A stretch of 64,000 bases of DNA from Halosimplex aquaticum (GTDB lineage: Archaea; Halobacteriota; Halobacteria; Halobacteriales; Haloarculaceae), in NCBI RefSeq assembly GCF_028747785.1, contig NZ_CP118158.1, forward strand, positions 2,046,001 to 2,110,000, written 5' to 3'. Below the pieces are notes generated by a model. It did no database searches. It was not told the DNA's origin and worked only from the letters and a program-made list of their open reading frames with translations. The translations under genes and the position numbers were made by a program. Below are positions 1 to 9,449 of this stretch, piece by piece (position 1 is the first letter of the stretch; each line of letters starts with the position of its first letter).

Positions 1-3000
1 GCCTCCGCGACGACCGCGTCGAGATCGACCGTCTCGAAGGGATTGCCCCGCGTTTCGACGCGGGAGTACTGGAGGAGCCCGTCGATCATGTCGCGCATGC
101 GGTCGGCGCCGTCGACGGCGTACTCGATGAACTCGCGGCCGTCCTCGTCGAGCTCGTCCTCGTAGCGGCGTTCGATCAGCTGGAGATAGCTCGACACCAT
201 CCGCAACGGTTCCTGCAGGTCGTGGGAGGCGGCGTAGGCGAACTGTTCGAGGCGCTCGTTGGACTCCTCGAGCATCCGCTCGTACTCGCGGCGCTCGGTG
301 ACGTCCTGGGCGAAGCTCAGTCCGGCGAATATCTCGCCGTCGGCGCGGCGCAGTGGCGCCGCCCACACCCGCCAGTGTCGGCCGCCGAACTCGGTCGTCG
401 TGCTGGCGGTCTTGCCGTCCTCGATAGCCGCCCTGAACAGCGGTTCGAGGTCCGCGACGGTCTGCTCGGGGAAGAGGTCCGGCATCCGCTCGCCCTCCAT
501 GCGGTCCGAGTCGGGGAGGTCCGTCCCCAGCTTCGCGCCCGCGGCCAAGGTGTACCGGAGGTCGCGGTCGTACACGCCCACCGCGCCGTTCGGGAAGTGC
601 TCCGCGAGCGTCCGGTAGCGCCGCTCTGACTCCTCGAGCGCCCGCTCGCGCTCCTTGCGCTCGGTGATGTCCTGGGCCATCGTCATGCCGGCGAAGACGT
701 CGCCGCGCTCGTCGGTGATGGGCACGCCGTGGACTACCCAGTCCCGCCCCTCGTACTCGACCTCGACCGCCCGCTCGCGGCCGTCGAGCGCGGCCTCGAA
801 CGCCGGTTCGAGCGCGTCGGCCGTATCCTCGGGCCAGGCGTCGTAGAACTGTTTCCCCTCGAGGTCAGCGGGTTCGACGGGGATCCTGTCGAACCCCTGG
901 CCGGCGGCCAGCGTGTACTGCAGGTCGTGGTCGAACAGCGTCACGATGCCGTTGGGGAAGTACTCCGCGAGCGCGCGGTAGCGCTGCTCGGACTCGGCGA
1001 GCTGCCGCTCGTACTCGCGGCGCTCGGTGACGTCGCGGTCGGAGACGATGATGGAGACGACCTCGCCGTCGTCGTCGGTGACGGGCCTGAAGTAGCCTTC
1101 GAGGGCGTACCGCTCGCCGTCGGGCCGAGTGAGGTCGGCCTGGAACTCGACGTACTCGCCGGCGGCGGCGCGCTCGGTCCACTCGCGGACTTCCTCGCCG
1201 ACGTCGTCGCCCATCCCCCACCACGGCGTCTCCCAGAACGGGTCGCCCTGCACGTCGGCGAGGTCGGCCTCGATATACTCCATCGCCGTCTCGTTGATGT
1301 CCAGCACCGTCCCGTCCGGTTCGAGCAGTCCCACGAGGATGTTCGGGTCCTCGAACACCGCCTCGAAGCGCCGCTCGGTCTCCCGCAGTTCCCGCTCGCG
1401 CTCCGTCCGCTCGGTGATGTCCTGGACGATCCCGTCGAAGTACACCTCGCCGTCCTCCTCTGTCTTGATCCCCGTCACCGAGATCCAGATCTCCCTGTCG
1501 TCGAGCGTTCGCTGTCGCAGCTCCTCGTTCCGGACGATCCCCTCGCGGCGCAACCGCTCGCTGAACGCCGCGCGGGCCTCGGGGTCCGGATAGAGGTCGC
1601 TGACCGGCACCTCCATCAGTTCGGCCGGCGAGTCGGCGTCGAAGATCCGCGCCAGCGCGTCGTTCATCTCGACGAACTCGCCGTCGGGTCCGGGCGTGTT
1701 GCGGTACACGCCGACGGGGAGGTTCTCCACGAGGCGCTCGTAGCGCTGCAGTTCACGCTCGCGTTCCTTCCGGTCGGCGATGTCCCGGACCACGCCGACG
1801 CGCTGCGGGTCGCCCTCGTCGGTCGGCAACAGCGCGAACGTCGCCTCGGCGGGGATCCGCTCGCCGTCTGCGGTCTTCATCTCCGCCTCGACCATGGCCG
1901 TCTCGGTGCTCCCCGCCTGCAACGCCGCCTCTTCGTCCATCGCCTGCTCGCGGACGGCGTCGTCGACGATCATCGAGACGTGCTCGCCGACGAGTTCGTC
2001 GCGGTCGTAGCCGACCATCTCCGCGTAGGCGTCGTTGACCATCGTGAACTGCCCCTCCTCGTCGACCACGTACAGCCCGTCGTTGACCGCCTGGAAGATG
2101 GTCTCGTAGCGGCGGAGTTCCCGCTCGCGCTCCTTGCGCTCGGTGATGTCGACCAGATATCCGAGGTAGTGGGTGATCTCGCCGTCCTCATCGCGGACGA
2201 TCTTCGTGGTGTCTTTCACCCACTTGACGTCGCCGTCCGCCGTCTCGACGCGGTAGGGCTCGTGACTGAACCGCTCGGTCGTCTCGTCGCTGTGCTCCGC
2301 GACTTCGGCGGCGATCCGGTCGATCTCCTCGTCGAAGAGCAGGTCGGTGTACGGGACGTCCTCCGACTCCAGCGTCGCCTGGTCGTAGCCGAGGACGTCC
2401 TCGACGTTCTCGGAGACGTAGTCGACGGGCCACCCCTCCTCGTTGCGCCACCGGAAGACGATCGCCGGCCCGTCCGCGAACATGTCCCGTTCCTCGGCGA
2501 GCTGTCGCTCCGCGCGGACCTCCTCGGTGACGTCGATGACGACCCCTTCGAGCGCGGTGACGTCGCCGTCCTCGGTGAGTCCGTGCCCTCGCTCGCGGAC
2601 CCACCTGACCTCGCCCTCTGTCGTCTCGACGCGATAGGTCGCCAGGAACGTCCCGTCGTCGGCCAGTCCCTCCTGGACCTCCTCCCAGAGCGCTTCGCGG
2701 TCGGCGTCGGCGACGACGTCCTCACCGAACGACACCTCGCCGCGCTCCAGCGCCTCGGGGTCGTGGCCGGTCAGGTCGCGACAGCCCTCGCTGACGAACT
2801 CCATCGGCCACCCGCGCTCGTTGCGACAGCGGTACACCATCCCGGGGACGTTGCTCATCAGCGCCGAGAGCCTGCGCTCCTGGTCGTCGAACCGGCTCCG
2901 CGTCGCCGCCCGCTCGGCGGTCGACGCGACGACGTTCGCGACGTTCTGGATGAAGGTGGCGTCCCCGTCGGCGAACTCGCGGCGCTCGGTCGCGTAGGCC

Positions 3001-3428
3001 CCGAGCACGCCCCACGGGTCCGAATCCGGTCCGACGACCGCCGTGATACCACCGACCACGTCGTTCTCGGCGAGGAGGTCGCTCCCGTCGAAGCGCTCCT
3101 CGTCGGCGAGGTCGGCCGCGACGATGGGTCCACCGGACCGGAGCGTGTACCCGGCCTGCGTGTCGGGCGCCGCCGAGACCGTCGCGGCGTCGGCGGCCTC
3201 GTCGGACCAGCCGGCGCCTCCCCTGAGCGCGAACCGATCCCCGCCCGCATCGAGCTCGAACACCGCGCAGTGGTCGATATCGAGCGTCTCCGTGACCGCA
3301 GTCGTCGCGTCGCGGATCACCCCGTCGAGCTCGTCCGCCTCCAGCACCCGCTGCCCCAAGTCCGCCACCGCCTCCTGCTGGCGGGCTCGGCGGTGCGGTT
3401 CGGCGTCACTCCGCGAAGAGGAACTCAT
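1..3428 (-). CDS. Multi-PAS sensor histidine kinase (3' end outside window)
   Basis: This is a soluble-looking sensory histidine kinase; no membrane segment is visible in the part seen. Reading from ATG at 3428 (start MSSSSRSDAEPH), a GAF-like domain (about residues 20-170) is followed by seven PAS-type repeats, each joined by linkers such as DITERKERERELRR or DVTERREYER, the usual PAS-coil junctions. The H-box ASHDLQEPLR follows, with the phosphoacceptor His near residue 1069. The frame is still open at position 1, so the ATPase domain lies outside the window. Haloarchaea carry many such kinases; the signal cannot be told from sequence. Seven PAS repeats is at the long end. The long open frame on the opposite strand is a codon-bias shadow. 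Confidence 0.93.
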   Translation of the reverse strand, partial: MSSSSRSDAEPHRRARQQEAVADLGQRVLEADELDGVIRDATTAVTETLDIDHCAVFELDAGGDRFALRGGAGWSDEAADAATVSAAPDTQAGYTLRSGGPIVAADLADEERFDGSDLLAENDVVGGITAVVGPDSDPWGVLGAYATERREFADGDATFIQNVANVVASTAERAATRSRFDDQERRLSALMSNVPGMVYRCRNERGWPMEFVSEGCRDLTGHDPEALERGEVSFGEDVVADADREALWEEVQEGLADDGTFLATYRVETTEGEVRWVRERGHGLTEDGDVTALEGVVIDVTEEVRAERQLAEERDMFADGPAIVFRWRNEEGWPVDYVSENVEDVLGYDQATLESEDVPYTDLLFDEEIDRIAAEVAEHSDETTERFSHEPYRVETADGDVKWVKDTTKIVRDEDGEITHYLGYLVDITERKERERELRRYETIFQAVNDGLYVVDEEGQFTMVNDAYAEMVGYDRDELVGEHVSMIVDDAVREQAMDEEAALQAGSTETAMVEAEMKTADGERIPAEATFALLPTDEGDPQRVGVVRDIADRKERERELQRYERLVENLPVGVYRNTPGPDGEFVEMNDALARIFDADSPAELMEVPVSDLYPDPEARAAFSERLRREGIVRNEELRQRTLDDREIWISVTGIKTEEDGEVYFDGIVQDITERTERERELRETERRFEAVFEDPNILVGLLEPDGTVLDINETAMEYIEADLADVQGDPFWETPWWGMGDDVGEEVREWTERAAAGEYVEFQADLTRPDGERYALEGYFRPVTDDDGEVVSIIVSDRDVTERREYERQLAESEQRYRALAEYFPNGIVTLFDHDLQYTLAAGQGFDRIPVEPADLEGKQFYDAWPEDTADALEPAFEAALDGRERAVEVEYEGRDWVVHGVPITDERGDVFAGMTMAQDITERKERERALEESERRYRTLAEHFPNGAVGVYDRDLRYTLAAGAKLGTDLPDSDRMEGERMPDLFPEQTVADLEPLFRAAIEDGKTASTTTEFGGRHWRVWAAPLRRADGEIFAGLSFAQDVTERREYERMLEESNERLEQFAYAASHDLQEPLRMVSSYLQLIERRYEDELDEDGREFIEYAVDGADRMRDMIDGLLQYSRVETRGNPFETVDLDAVVAE

Positions 3429-3837
3429 GTAGCGGATCCATACGTGCGGGCCCCGTAAGAATTCCGCCAGTGTCACTATCCGGCACGGTTCGGGTAACTA
3501 CCGACGGGATGGAGACGGCGGCGGAATGCGCGTCGAACGGGCGGACGTGTCCCTCACCGGCCGTCGAGGCCGGCTGAGGCAGACACGGGTCCGGTTCCCA
3601 CCGCTCGTCTGCCCACCCACCGCCGGCCTGCCGGCCGCTTTCAGGTGCGCCATCGAGTCACGCACGACGTGAAACCGGATCGCAACCGCGACCGGCCGGC
3701 CACCCTCTCGCTCGGCGCTTCGGTGCCCGCGTGTCTCCGGGAATTGACGGAGAACTACCGGGGTTCTGCGCCGACACGGCCATTACGAGTGGTGTTAACC
3801 AGGGAATATTTTTTGACCCGGGCGCCGAACTGTGGCT
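3429..3837. other. Intergenic region with promoter of the wHTH gene
   Basis: About 400 bases between divergent genes without a convincing gene. Short palindromic GC-rich tracts are present, but no repeat or RNA was recognised. The only clear signal is an AT-rich TATA-like box, gaatattttt, at about 3805-3814. It lies about 25-30 bases before the ATG at 3838, which suggests a leaderless transcript. Confidence 0.5.
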
Positions 3838-4173
3838 ATGCCTCCCGCTGATTGCTATCCGGAGAAAGCGGCGGCGGTCAACGAGACGCTGGACGTTCTG
3901 AGTCACCACTTCAGGAGAGAGGTGATCAACTACTTCGAGAACACGGTCGACGAGGTCACGTCGACGATCAGCGAGATCGTCGCCCACATCGACGCTCGCG
4001 TCCCGGACCGCGACCGAGCGACGCTCTCGACGGCTCTCGTGCACAAGCACCTCCCGATGCTGGAAGCGGCCGGGTGGCTCGAGTTCGACCAGCGGAGCAA
4101 GGAGATCCGGTACCACGGGAACGAGTCGGCCCCGCAGTTACTGAGAGAGGTACTGGGCGTGTTCACGGAATAG
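3838..4173 (+). CDS. Small winged-helix regulator-like protein
   Basis: A 111-residue protein with the layout of the haloarchaeal single-domain wHTH family (DUF7344-like): VLSHHFRREVINYFEN helix, a middle helix-turn-helix, then LPMLEAAGWLEFDQRS and a short wing IRYHG. It probably binds DNA; targets are unknown. ATG at 3838 is preferred over the in-frame GTG at 3832 because it fits the TATA spacing for a leaderless transcript. It converges on the dehydrogenase gene at 4197. Such small proteins are numerous in these genomes, so no specific role is claimed. Confidence 0.72.
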   Translation: MPPADCYPEKAAAVNETLDVLSHHFRREVINYFENTVDEVTSTISEIVAHIDARVPDRDRATLSTALVHKHLPMLEAAGWLEFDQRSKEIRYHGNESAPQLLREVLGVFTE

Positions 4174-4196
4174 AACCGTCTCGTCTTCGATCGCGG

Positions 4197-4961
4197 TCAC
4201 TCGGCGACGTGCTCGTCGCCGTCCCACTCGGCGGAGTTGTCCTGTGGGTCGTAGCCCAGCGCTTCGCGGGCGCGCTCCAGCGAGTAGTACTTGCGGTCGT
4301 TGTCGGAGATGCCGTAGACGATCTCGAAGCCGTAGTCGGCCTCCAGCGCGCAGCGGTGGATGCGGGCGCAGTCGGGGTAGGAGAGCCACATGGCCTGGCC
4401 GCGCTCGTAGTCGATCGGCGGGTGGCCCTTCGTGAGGTTGCCGATGCGGATGTTGCAGACGGCGATGCCGTACTCGTCGTGGTAGTAGCGGCCGAGGACT
4501 TCGCCGGTGGCTTTCGAGACGCCGTAGTGGTTGCCGGGGCGGGGGAACTCGGTCCCGTCGAGGCGGAAGTCGTCGTCGCGGCGGTACATGTCGGGCGTCC
4601 GCTCGTCGGTCTCGTAGGCGCCGACGGCGTGGTTCGAGGAGGCGAAGACGAACTTCTCGACGCCCTCGTCGACGGCCGCCTCGTACATCTTCTGGGTGCC
4701 GTCGATGTTGTTCGACAGCACGGAGGGCCACGGCGCGCTCGGTCGCGGGTCCCCCGCGAGGTGGATGACCGCGCCGACGCCGTCCATCGCCTCCGCGACG
4801 GTCTCCTCGTCGGTCACGTCGCCGATGAGGTACTCGTGGTCGGGCTCCTCGTCCGGCGGGCTGTGGAGGAGGAGCTTCCACTCGTACTCGTCTTCGAGCC
4901 CCTGTAGCACGGCCCGCCCGACGCGCCCTCCCGCACCAGTGAGTAAGACCGGCTCGTCCAT
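4197..4961 (-). CDS. azf: NAD-dependent SDR dehydrogenase, probably glucose-6-phosphate dehydrogenase (Azf type)
   Basis: A 254-residue extended short-chain dehydrogenase. The Rossmann motif GAGGRVG sits at residues 9-15, and the catalytic Tyr-x3-Lys pair is Y146/K150 in NHYGVSKATGE. Length and N-terminus resemble the haloarchaeal NAD-dependent glucose-6-phosphate dehydrogenase Azf of Haloferax volcanii, which is related to uronate dehydrogenases. If correct, it feeds the oxidative pentose phosphate pathway. Alternatives are a uronate dehydrogenase or another NDP-sugar epimerase-like enzyme; the SDR fold is certain, the substrate is inferred. Confidence 0.72.
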   Translation of the reverse strand: MDEPVLLTGAGGRVGRAVLQGLEDEYEWKLLLHSPPDEEPDHEYLIGDVTDEETVAEAMDGVGAVIHLAGDPRPSAPWPSVLSNNIDGTQKMYEAAVDEGVEKFVFASSNHAVGAYETDERTPDMYRRDDDFRLDGTEFPRPGNHYGVSKATGEVLGRYYHDEYGIAVCNIRIGNLTKGHPPIDYERGQAMWLSYPDCARIHRCALEADYGFEIVYGISDNDRKYYSLERAREALGYDPQDNSAEWDGDEHVAE

Positions 4962-5116
4962 TCAGGTGAACCCTTGCGACCGCCCAGTAAGTAACGTACG
5001 GTTCCGCGCGGTGGGTGTCACGCCGCCGACAGTCACCGGGGAGTCGGCCCGCACGTCCGACCCACCGGCGCGCCGAGAGGCGACACTGATTACTCCCGGG
5101 GCGTCCAGCGCCCGGT

Positions 5117-5470
5117 ATGGACCCCACCGACGCCCAGACGGCGTGTTTCGAGGCGGGTATCAAGTTCGGTTCGCTGTACCACCAGTTCGCGGGGACGCCG
5201 GTCAGCCCCGCGAGCGCGGACAGCCTCGCCCGCGCCATGGAGGAGGCCATCGAGAACCAGCCCCACTGCGAGTCGGTCACAGTCGACGTGCTGCGCGAGG
5301 AACTCGCCGCCGAACTCGCCGAGTCGGCGGCCGACTACACCGAACTGACCGGCCGCTTCCTCGACGTCGAGATGGTTATCAACTACGAGGGCACGGAGGT
5401 CCGCACGCGGATGGACATGCAGGACGGCTACCCGCTGATGCGCGTCGAAGACGTACGCCCGGACGACTGA
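5117..5470 (+). CDS. mptD: Dihydroneopterin aldolase family protein (MptD-like)
   Basis: A 117-residue protein matching the archaeal MptD family by length and by the motifs FEAGIKFGSLYHQFAGTPVS at the N-terminus and VINYEGTEVRTRMDM near the C-terminus. MptD converts 7,8-dihydroneopterin to the hydroxymethyl pterin used for folate- or methanopterin-type cofactors. ATG at 5117 is the only sensible start. It stands alone between the dehydrogenase and a membrane protein. It is notable that a para-aminobenzoate operon (pabB-pabA-pabC) lies 35 kb away in the same window, since both would supply folate synthesis. Confidence 0.75.
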   Translation: MDPTDAQTACFEAGIKFGSLYHQFAGTPVSPASADSLARAMEEAIENQPHCESVTVDVLREELAAELAESAADYTELTGRFLDVEMVINYEGTEVRTRMDMQDGYPLMRVEDVRPDD

Positions 5471-5567
5471 CGGGGCCGACTGGGTCACGGGAACCTCTGC
5501 GTTCGGACAGGTCCACTGGCTGAACGGACCACGAGAGATATGTGTCCGGGCGGAGTAGAGGGCCGGT

Positions 5568-6782
5568 ATGTCCCTCGCCGCCCTGAACGATATCGACGAC
5601 GCCATCGAGGCGACGAAGCGGTTCCTCACCCCCTTCGACCGCGTGCGGTGGTTCCGCCTCGCCGTCGTGATGTTCTTCGTCGGCGGCGTCGGCTTCTCGT
5701 TCCCGGGCTTCCCGGGCGGGTTCGGCGGTGACACGGACCCCGGCGAGCCGATGCCGGGCGAGCCCGGGCCGGATATCACGCCCGAGGTGACCACCGAACT
5801 GCTCGTCCTGCTAGCCGGGATCGTCCTCGTCGGGATACTCGTCTTCCTCCTGTACTCCGTCGCGGGCGCGACGATGGAGTTCGTCTTCGTCGCCTCGCTG
5901 CGCGACGAGGAGGTCCGACTGCGGCGGTACTTCAAGCGGTACTGGCGGCGCGGCGCCCGGCTCTTCGCGTTCCGGTTCCTCGTCTGGACGCTGAGTGCCG
6001 GGGCGGCCGCGGGAGTCCTGCTCGGCGTCGGGACCGGGATGAGCGGGTGGCCTCCCACGGGCTGGTCCGACGGGACGATACTGGCGGTGATACTGCTCGC
6101 GATCCCGATATTCCTGTTTCTCGCGGTCGTCGTCGGCACCCTCCTCGGCTTCACGACGATGTTCGTCGTGCCCGTGATGCTCCGGGAGGACCGCGGGGTG
6201 ATCGGCGGCTGGCGGCGGTTCTGGTCGACGCTCGTCGGCAACCTGGTGGAGTTCCTCGCGTACCTGTTCGTGAGCTTCCTGCTGAGCATCGCCGTCGGGA
6301 TGGCCGTGAGCTTCCTACTCGTGCTGGTCGCGGTGGCGTTCGCGGTCCCGTTCCTCGTCGTCGGCGCGCCGCTGCTGTTCGTCCTCGGGCTCTCGGGCGC
6401 CGGCGGACTGGTCGCCCTCGTGCTCGTGTTCGCGTACCTGCTCCTGCTGTTCGTCGCGTCGCTGCTCGTCCTGGTCCCGTTCCAGACGTTCCTGCGATAT
6501 TACGCGCTGCTCGTCCTCGGTGACGTCGACGGCGATCTGGACGTGATCCCCGATACCCGCGCCGCGGTGCGTGCCGACGGCGGTGACGACCGCGACGGAG
6601 CGACCGGTGGTGGCGCTCCCACCGGAAACGGCGGTGGTCCGGACGATCCGGGCGTCGGCGGAACGGACACGGACGGAACGCCAACTGGCGGAACGGACGC
6701 CAGCAGAACGGACGCGTCGGTCGACGAGGCCGACGGCGGGTGGAACGTCGATCGCGACGACGACCGAGACGGTCGGTCGTGA
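5568..6782 (+). CDS. Polytopic membrane protein, haloarchaeal DUF7544-like
   Basis: A 404-residue integral membrane protein. It begins MSLAALNDIDDAIEATKRF and has about six hydrophobic spans. The first is followed by a Gly/Pro-rich extracytoplasmic loop (FPGFPGGFGG), and the last spans form a long hydrophobic block at residues 215-325. The last 80 residues are a disordered Gly/Asp/Thr-rich tail. The layout is like the uncharacterised haloarchaeal DUF7544 proteins; no catalytic motif was seen and no function is proposed. Confidence 0.7.
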   Translation: MSLAALNDIDDAIEATKRFLTPFDRVRWFRLAVVMFFVGGVGFSFPGFPGGFGGDTDPGEPMPGEPGPDITPEVTTELLVLLAGIVLVGILVFLLYSVAGATMEFVFVASLRDEEVRLRRYFKRYWRRGARLFAFRFLVWTLSAGAAAGVLLGVGTGMSGWPPTGWSDGTILAVILLAIPIFLFLAVVVGTLLGFTTMFVVPVMLREDRGVIGGWRRFWSTLVGNLVEFLAYLFVSFLLSIAVGMAVSFLLVLVAVAFAVPFLVVGAPLLFVLGLSGAGGLVALVLVFAYLLLLFVASLLVLVPFQTFLRYYALLVLGDVDGDLDVIPDTRAAVRADGGDDRDGATGGGAPTGNGGGPDDPGVGGTDTDGTPTGGTDASRTDASVDEADGGWNVDRDDDRDGRS

Positions 6783-6982
6783 AAGCGACCGAGGGGATAG
6801 ATCGTGTGGACGAGAGAAGACGGATCGGCGGACCGAGATAGCCGGGAGCGACGACCGCGGCGCGAGGGGGATACCGGTCGTACGTCGAGATCGATAGCGG
6901 CAGATCGTAACTGATCGGCCCCCTCTGGCGTATCGCCCCCGTCAGGTGTCCTGTATCGGTTTTTCACTTTCACTTTCAGGCG

Positions 6983-6991
6983 TGTTTTTAA
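6983..6991 (+). promoter_or_regulatory. TATA box for the DUF5790 gene
   Basis: The sequence gtttttaaa lies about 30 bases before the ATG at 7017, after a direct repeat cactttcacttt. Spacing fits archaeal TFB/TBP promoters with a very short leader. Confidence 0.55.
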
Positions 6992-7016
6992 ACCGGCAGG
7001 GGCCGAAGGGGGAACC

Positions 7017-7502
7017 ATGAGTCAAGCGACGCTCGACGACGACGAGCTGTTCGAGGACGCGGCGAGCGAGATGCGCGAGGACGTCGAAGAGAGCCTCGGG
7101 AAGGCCCGCGCGGAGCTCCCGGAGGCCGACGCCATCTGGGAGGTCGACGCCGACAACACCCTGGGTGTACTCAACGCGCTCCGCTCGGCGCTCGACATCG
7201 AGGACGCCGAGGACCACCTCGTCGACGCCAAGAAGTGGTACACGATGGGCGAGCGCGCCGACGCCTTCGAGGACGCCGACGACCTCGCCGAGGAGATCGA
7301 GGCCGTCGAGGACGTGCTCGACGACGTGACCGACGCCCACGAGCAGGTCAGCGACCTCGCCAGTACGGTCCCGCAGCTCCGCAGCGCGCTCGAGGAGTTC
7401 GCCGAGGAGGCCGACGCTGACGAAGACGCCGAAGACGAGGCAGACGCAGAGGCGGACACGGACGCCGACGCAGAGGCCGACGAGGCAGAGGCGGAGGCCT
7501 GA
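7017..7502 (+). CDS. DUF5790 family acidic protein
   Basis: A 161-residue, strongly acidic, mostly helical protein. The conserved part is residues 1-125 (MSQATLDDDELFEDAASEM at the start, ending near VPQLRSALEEFAEEA). It is followed by a low-complexity tail of alternating Ala, Asp and Glu. This matches the haloarchaeal DUF5790 family, which has no known function. There is no signal peptide or membrane span, so it is cytoplasmic. A strong TATA box lies just upstream. The repetitive tail is typical of salt-in proteomes rather than evidence of transfer. Confidence 0.78.
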   Translation: MSQATLDDDELFEDAASEMREDVEESLGKARAELPEADAIWEVDADNTLGVLNALRSALDIEDAEDHLVDAKKWYTMGERADAFEDADDLAEEIEAVEDVLDDVTDAHEQVSDLASTVPQLRSALEEFAEEADADEDAEDEADAEADTDADAEADEAEAEA

Positions 7503-7549
7503 GACGGCCCGGCGCCGCGGTCACCGTCCCGCCGCGGCACAGTCCGCTG

Positions 7550-8332
7550 TCAGCCGTCGTCCGGTCGCGAACAATCGCGCGCCGCGACGCGGTCCAGTAG
7601 CGTCGCTACCTTCTCCGCCGAGCGGTCGCGGAGCCACGCGCCGAGTTCGGCCGTCCCCCCGCGCGGGTCGCCGACCGCGCCGTTGTCCGAGAACTCCGCC
7701 GAGTCGTAGGCGAGGTTGGCACCCGCGACCCACTCGCCCCAGGCGTCGGCGGCGCCCGCGGCCGCGTCGTCGAGGCGCTCCTCGCGGATCAGGTCGGGAG
7801 CCACCGCGCGGACGAGCGCCGTCTCCACCGGTCCGCCGTGGCCCATGGCGATCTCCGCGAGGTCGACGGGTGGGGCGTCCGGGTGGCCGGTCCAGTCGCC
7901 GTCGAGCGCGACGGCGTCGAACCAGGTGAACGGGACGGCGTAGGCGTCGTCGTGGCGAGTGACGCGAGCGCAGACTTCCCGGAGCGGCGCGACGTTGCCG
8001 CCGTGGCCGTTGACGACGACGACGCGGTCCCAGCCGTGGTGTGCGAGGCTGCCGATGGTCTCGCGGACGTAGTCGCGGAAGGTGTCCTCGCCGACCCAGA
8101 GCGTTCCGGCGAAGTGGCGGTGTTCCTCGGCGACGCCCACGGGGATCGCGGGGGCGACGACGACCTCGCCGTCGTAGGCGTCGGCCCCGGCCTCGGCTAC
8201 CGCCTCGGCCGTGAGCGCGTCCGTGCCGAGCGGCGCGTGGGGGCCGTGTTGCTCCGTGCTCCCGACGGGCAGGAGCGCGAGGTCCGTCTCGACGGCGTCG
8301 GCGTCGGTCCACGTCGACTCCGAGAGGTGCAT
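7550..8332 (-). CDS. Creatininase family amidohydrolase
   Basis: A 260-residue protein with the family signatures LPVGSTEQHGPHAPLGTD (residues 21-38, with metal-binding His and Asp) and VVVVNGHGGNVAPL, plus EEHRHFAGTL. Creatininase-fold enzymes are metal-dependent amidases. In archaea one branch (ArfB) deformylates the riboflavin/F420 precursor FAPy, and another acts in mycofactocin maturation. The sequence does not allow a choice; ArfB is a reasonable candidate in a haloarchaeon. It is transcribed towards the DUF5790 gene. Confidence 0.85.
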   Translation of the reverse strand: MHLSESTWTDADAVETDLALLPVGSTEQHGPHAPLGTDALTAEAVAEAGADAYDGEVVVAPAIPVGVAEEHRHFAGTLWVGEDTFRDYVRETIGSLAHHGWDRVVVVNGHGGNVAPLREVCARVTRHDDAYAVPFTWFDAVALDGDWTGHPDAPPVDLAEIAMGHGGPVETALVRAVAPDLIREERLDDAAAGAADAWGEWVAGANLAYDSAEFSDNGAVGDPRGGTAELGAWLRDRSAEKVATLLDRVAARDCSRPDDG

Positions 8333-8357
8333 ATCGGCCCCTCGCGCGGCCGGGGGG

Positions 8358-8630
8358 TTAAGCGGTGTGGCCCAACGGACCCGAAAGCGGGGCGCCCGAT
8401 CGGGTCCGCCGCCGGGTCGCGATCACTCGCTGCGCCACGCGCTGGGCTCGACGCCCAGCGACTTGACGAGGGGGGCGGTACAGCGCGACGAGGACGACGA
8501 TGACGCCGAGTTCGACCCAGAAACCGATGTCGCCGACGACGCTCCTGACGACCGCCAGTACGATCGTCACGATGATCAGGATGACGACGTAGTGGGCGAC
8601 GAGTTCGAGCAGCTCTCCCGTATCTACCAT
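8358..8630 (-). CDS. Small two-span membrane protein
   Basis: A 90-residue protein starting at ATG 8630 (MVDTGELLELVAHY). It has two hydrophobic spans, HYVVILIIVTIVLAVV and VELGVIVVLVALY, followed by an Arg-rich cytoplasmic tail. A longer in-frame start 8 codons upstream is possible but less natural. It ends 25 bases before the creatininase start and runs in the same direction, so the two may be co-transcribed. No family recognised. Confidence 0.6.
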   Translation of the reverse strand: MVDTGELLELVAHYVVILIIVTIVLAVVRSVVGDIGFWVELGVIVVLVALYRPPRQVAGRRAQRVAQRVIATRRRTRSGAPLSGPLGHTA

Positions 8631-8780
8631 GTGACGACTAGGGCTGTCTCCCACAAAAACGGTCGTATCGGCCCTGTCGAGGCGTCGAGACGGGTTCGGG
8701 GACGAGGACGGGCATCGGCAGACGAACGCGGTGCGAGAGGAGGCGTGCGCCGACGGCTCGTCGGTCGCTCGCCGGTCGTT

Positions 8781-9314
8781 CTACACGAGCGTGTCCGGGC
8801 GCGTCGCGAGGTACTCGAAGACGGCGCCGAGGCCGATCCCGTACACCCAGTGGGCGACGAGCGTCACCGCGAGGTAGCCGACGAGCGCGAGGCCGGTGTA
8901 CCCGTCGTAGAACGCGAAGACGAAGCCGGTCCACAGCGCGGTCCCGAAGACGATCCCGTGGACGGGGTCGCGGGCGCCCGGGAGGTACTCCTTGAGCGAG
9001 GCGAACAGCAGCGGCCAGGGGAACATCCCGGCGAGGACGAACAGGACGTAGCCGGCTGTCACTTCGGGGAAGACGCCGTCGAGGCCGACCATGCTCGTCA
9101 CCGTCGCGAACGACGACCGCGAGAACACGTCGAACGACTCGCCGATGAGCAACACGACCGTCATCAGCGTCGTCCCGACGAGCCCCCCGGCCGCCCCGAT
9201 CACCCCGTCCGCGGCGATCCCGAACAGCCGGTCGAAGTCGTCGTCCCTGACCGCCGGGTCCTCGAACTCCTCCTCGTCGACGGTCGGGTCGTCGAGTTCG
9301 CGTGTGTCTGCCAT
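8781..9314 (-). CDS. Membrane protein, DUF6789-like
   Basis: A 177-residue protein from ATG 9314 (MADTRELDDPTVDEEEFED). An acidic cytoplasmic N-terminus of about 35 residues is followed by four to five hydrophobic spans, including GVIGAAGGLVGTTLMTVVLL. It ends with VYGIGLGAVFEYLATRPD. The pattern resembles the haloarchaeal DUF6789 family, often found near terminal oxidase genes, and here it is divergent from coxB with about 135 bases between them. A role in oxidase assembly or membrane organisation is only an inference from that position. Confidence 0.65.
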   Translation of the reverse strand: MADTRELDDPTVDEEEFEDPAVRDDDFDRLFGIAADGVIGAAGGLVGTTLMTVVLLIGESFDVFSRSSFATVTSMVGLDGVFPEVTAGYVLFVLAGMFPWPLLFASLKEYLPGARDPVHGIVFGTALWTGFVFAFYDGYTGLALVGYLAVTLVAHWVYGIGLGAVFEYLATRPDTLV

Positions 9315-9449
9315 GTACTCACGTACCACGGCAGCGGGCAAAAAACCCTCGGCGGATAGAGCGCGGTCCGAACCTGTTCGCGTACTTGAAAAAGCGATGT
9401 GCCAACGCCCCCCAAACGATAAGAGCGGGTAGGTCGTTGGTGATCGAAT

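Noticed and set aside
729..3458. A 909-codon open frame on the plus strand
   Set aside because: It is antisense to the PAS histidine kinase, whose protein has clear domains. Long antisense frames are expected in GC-rich haloarchaeal genes.
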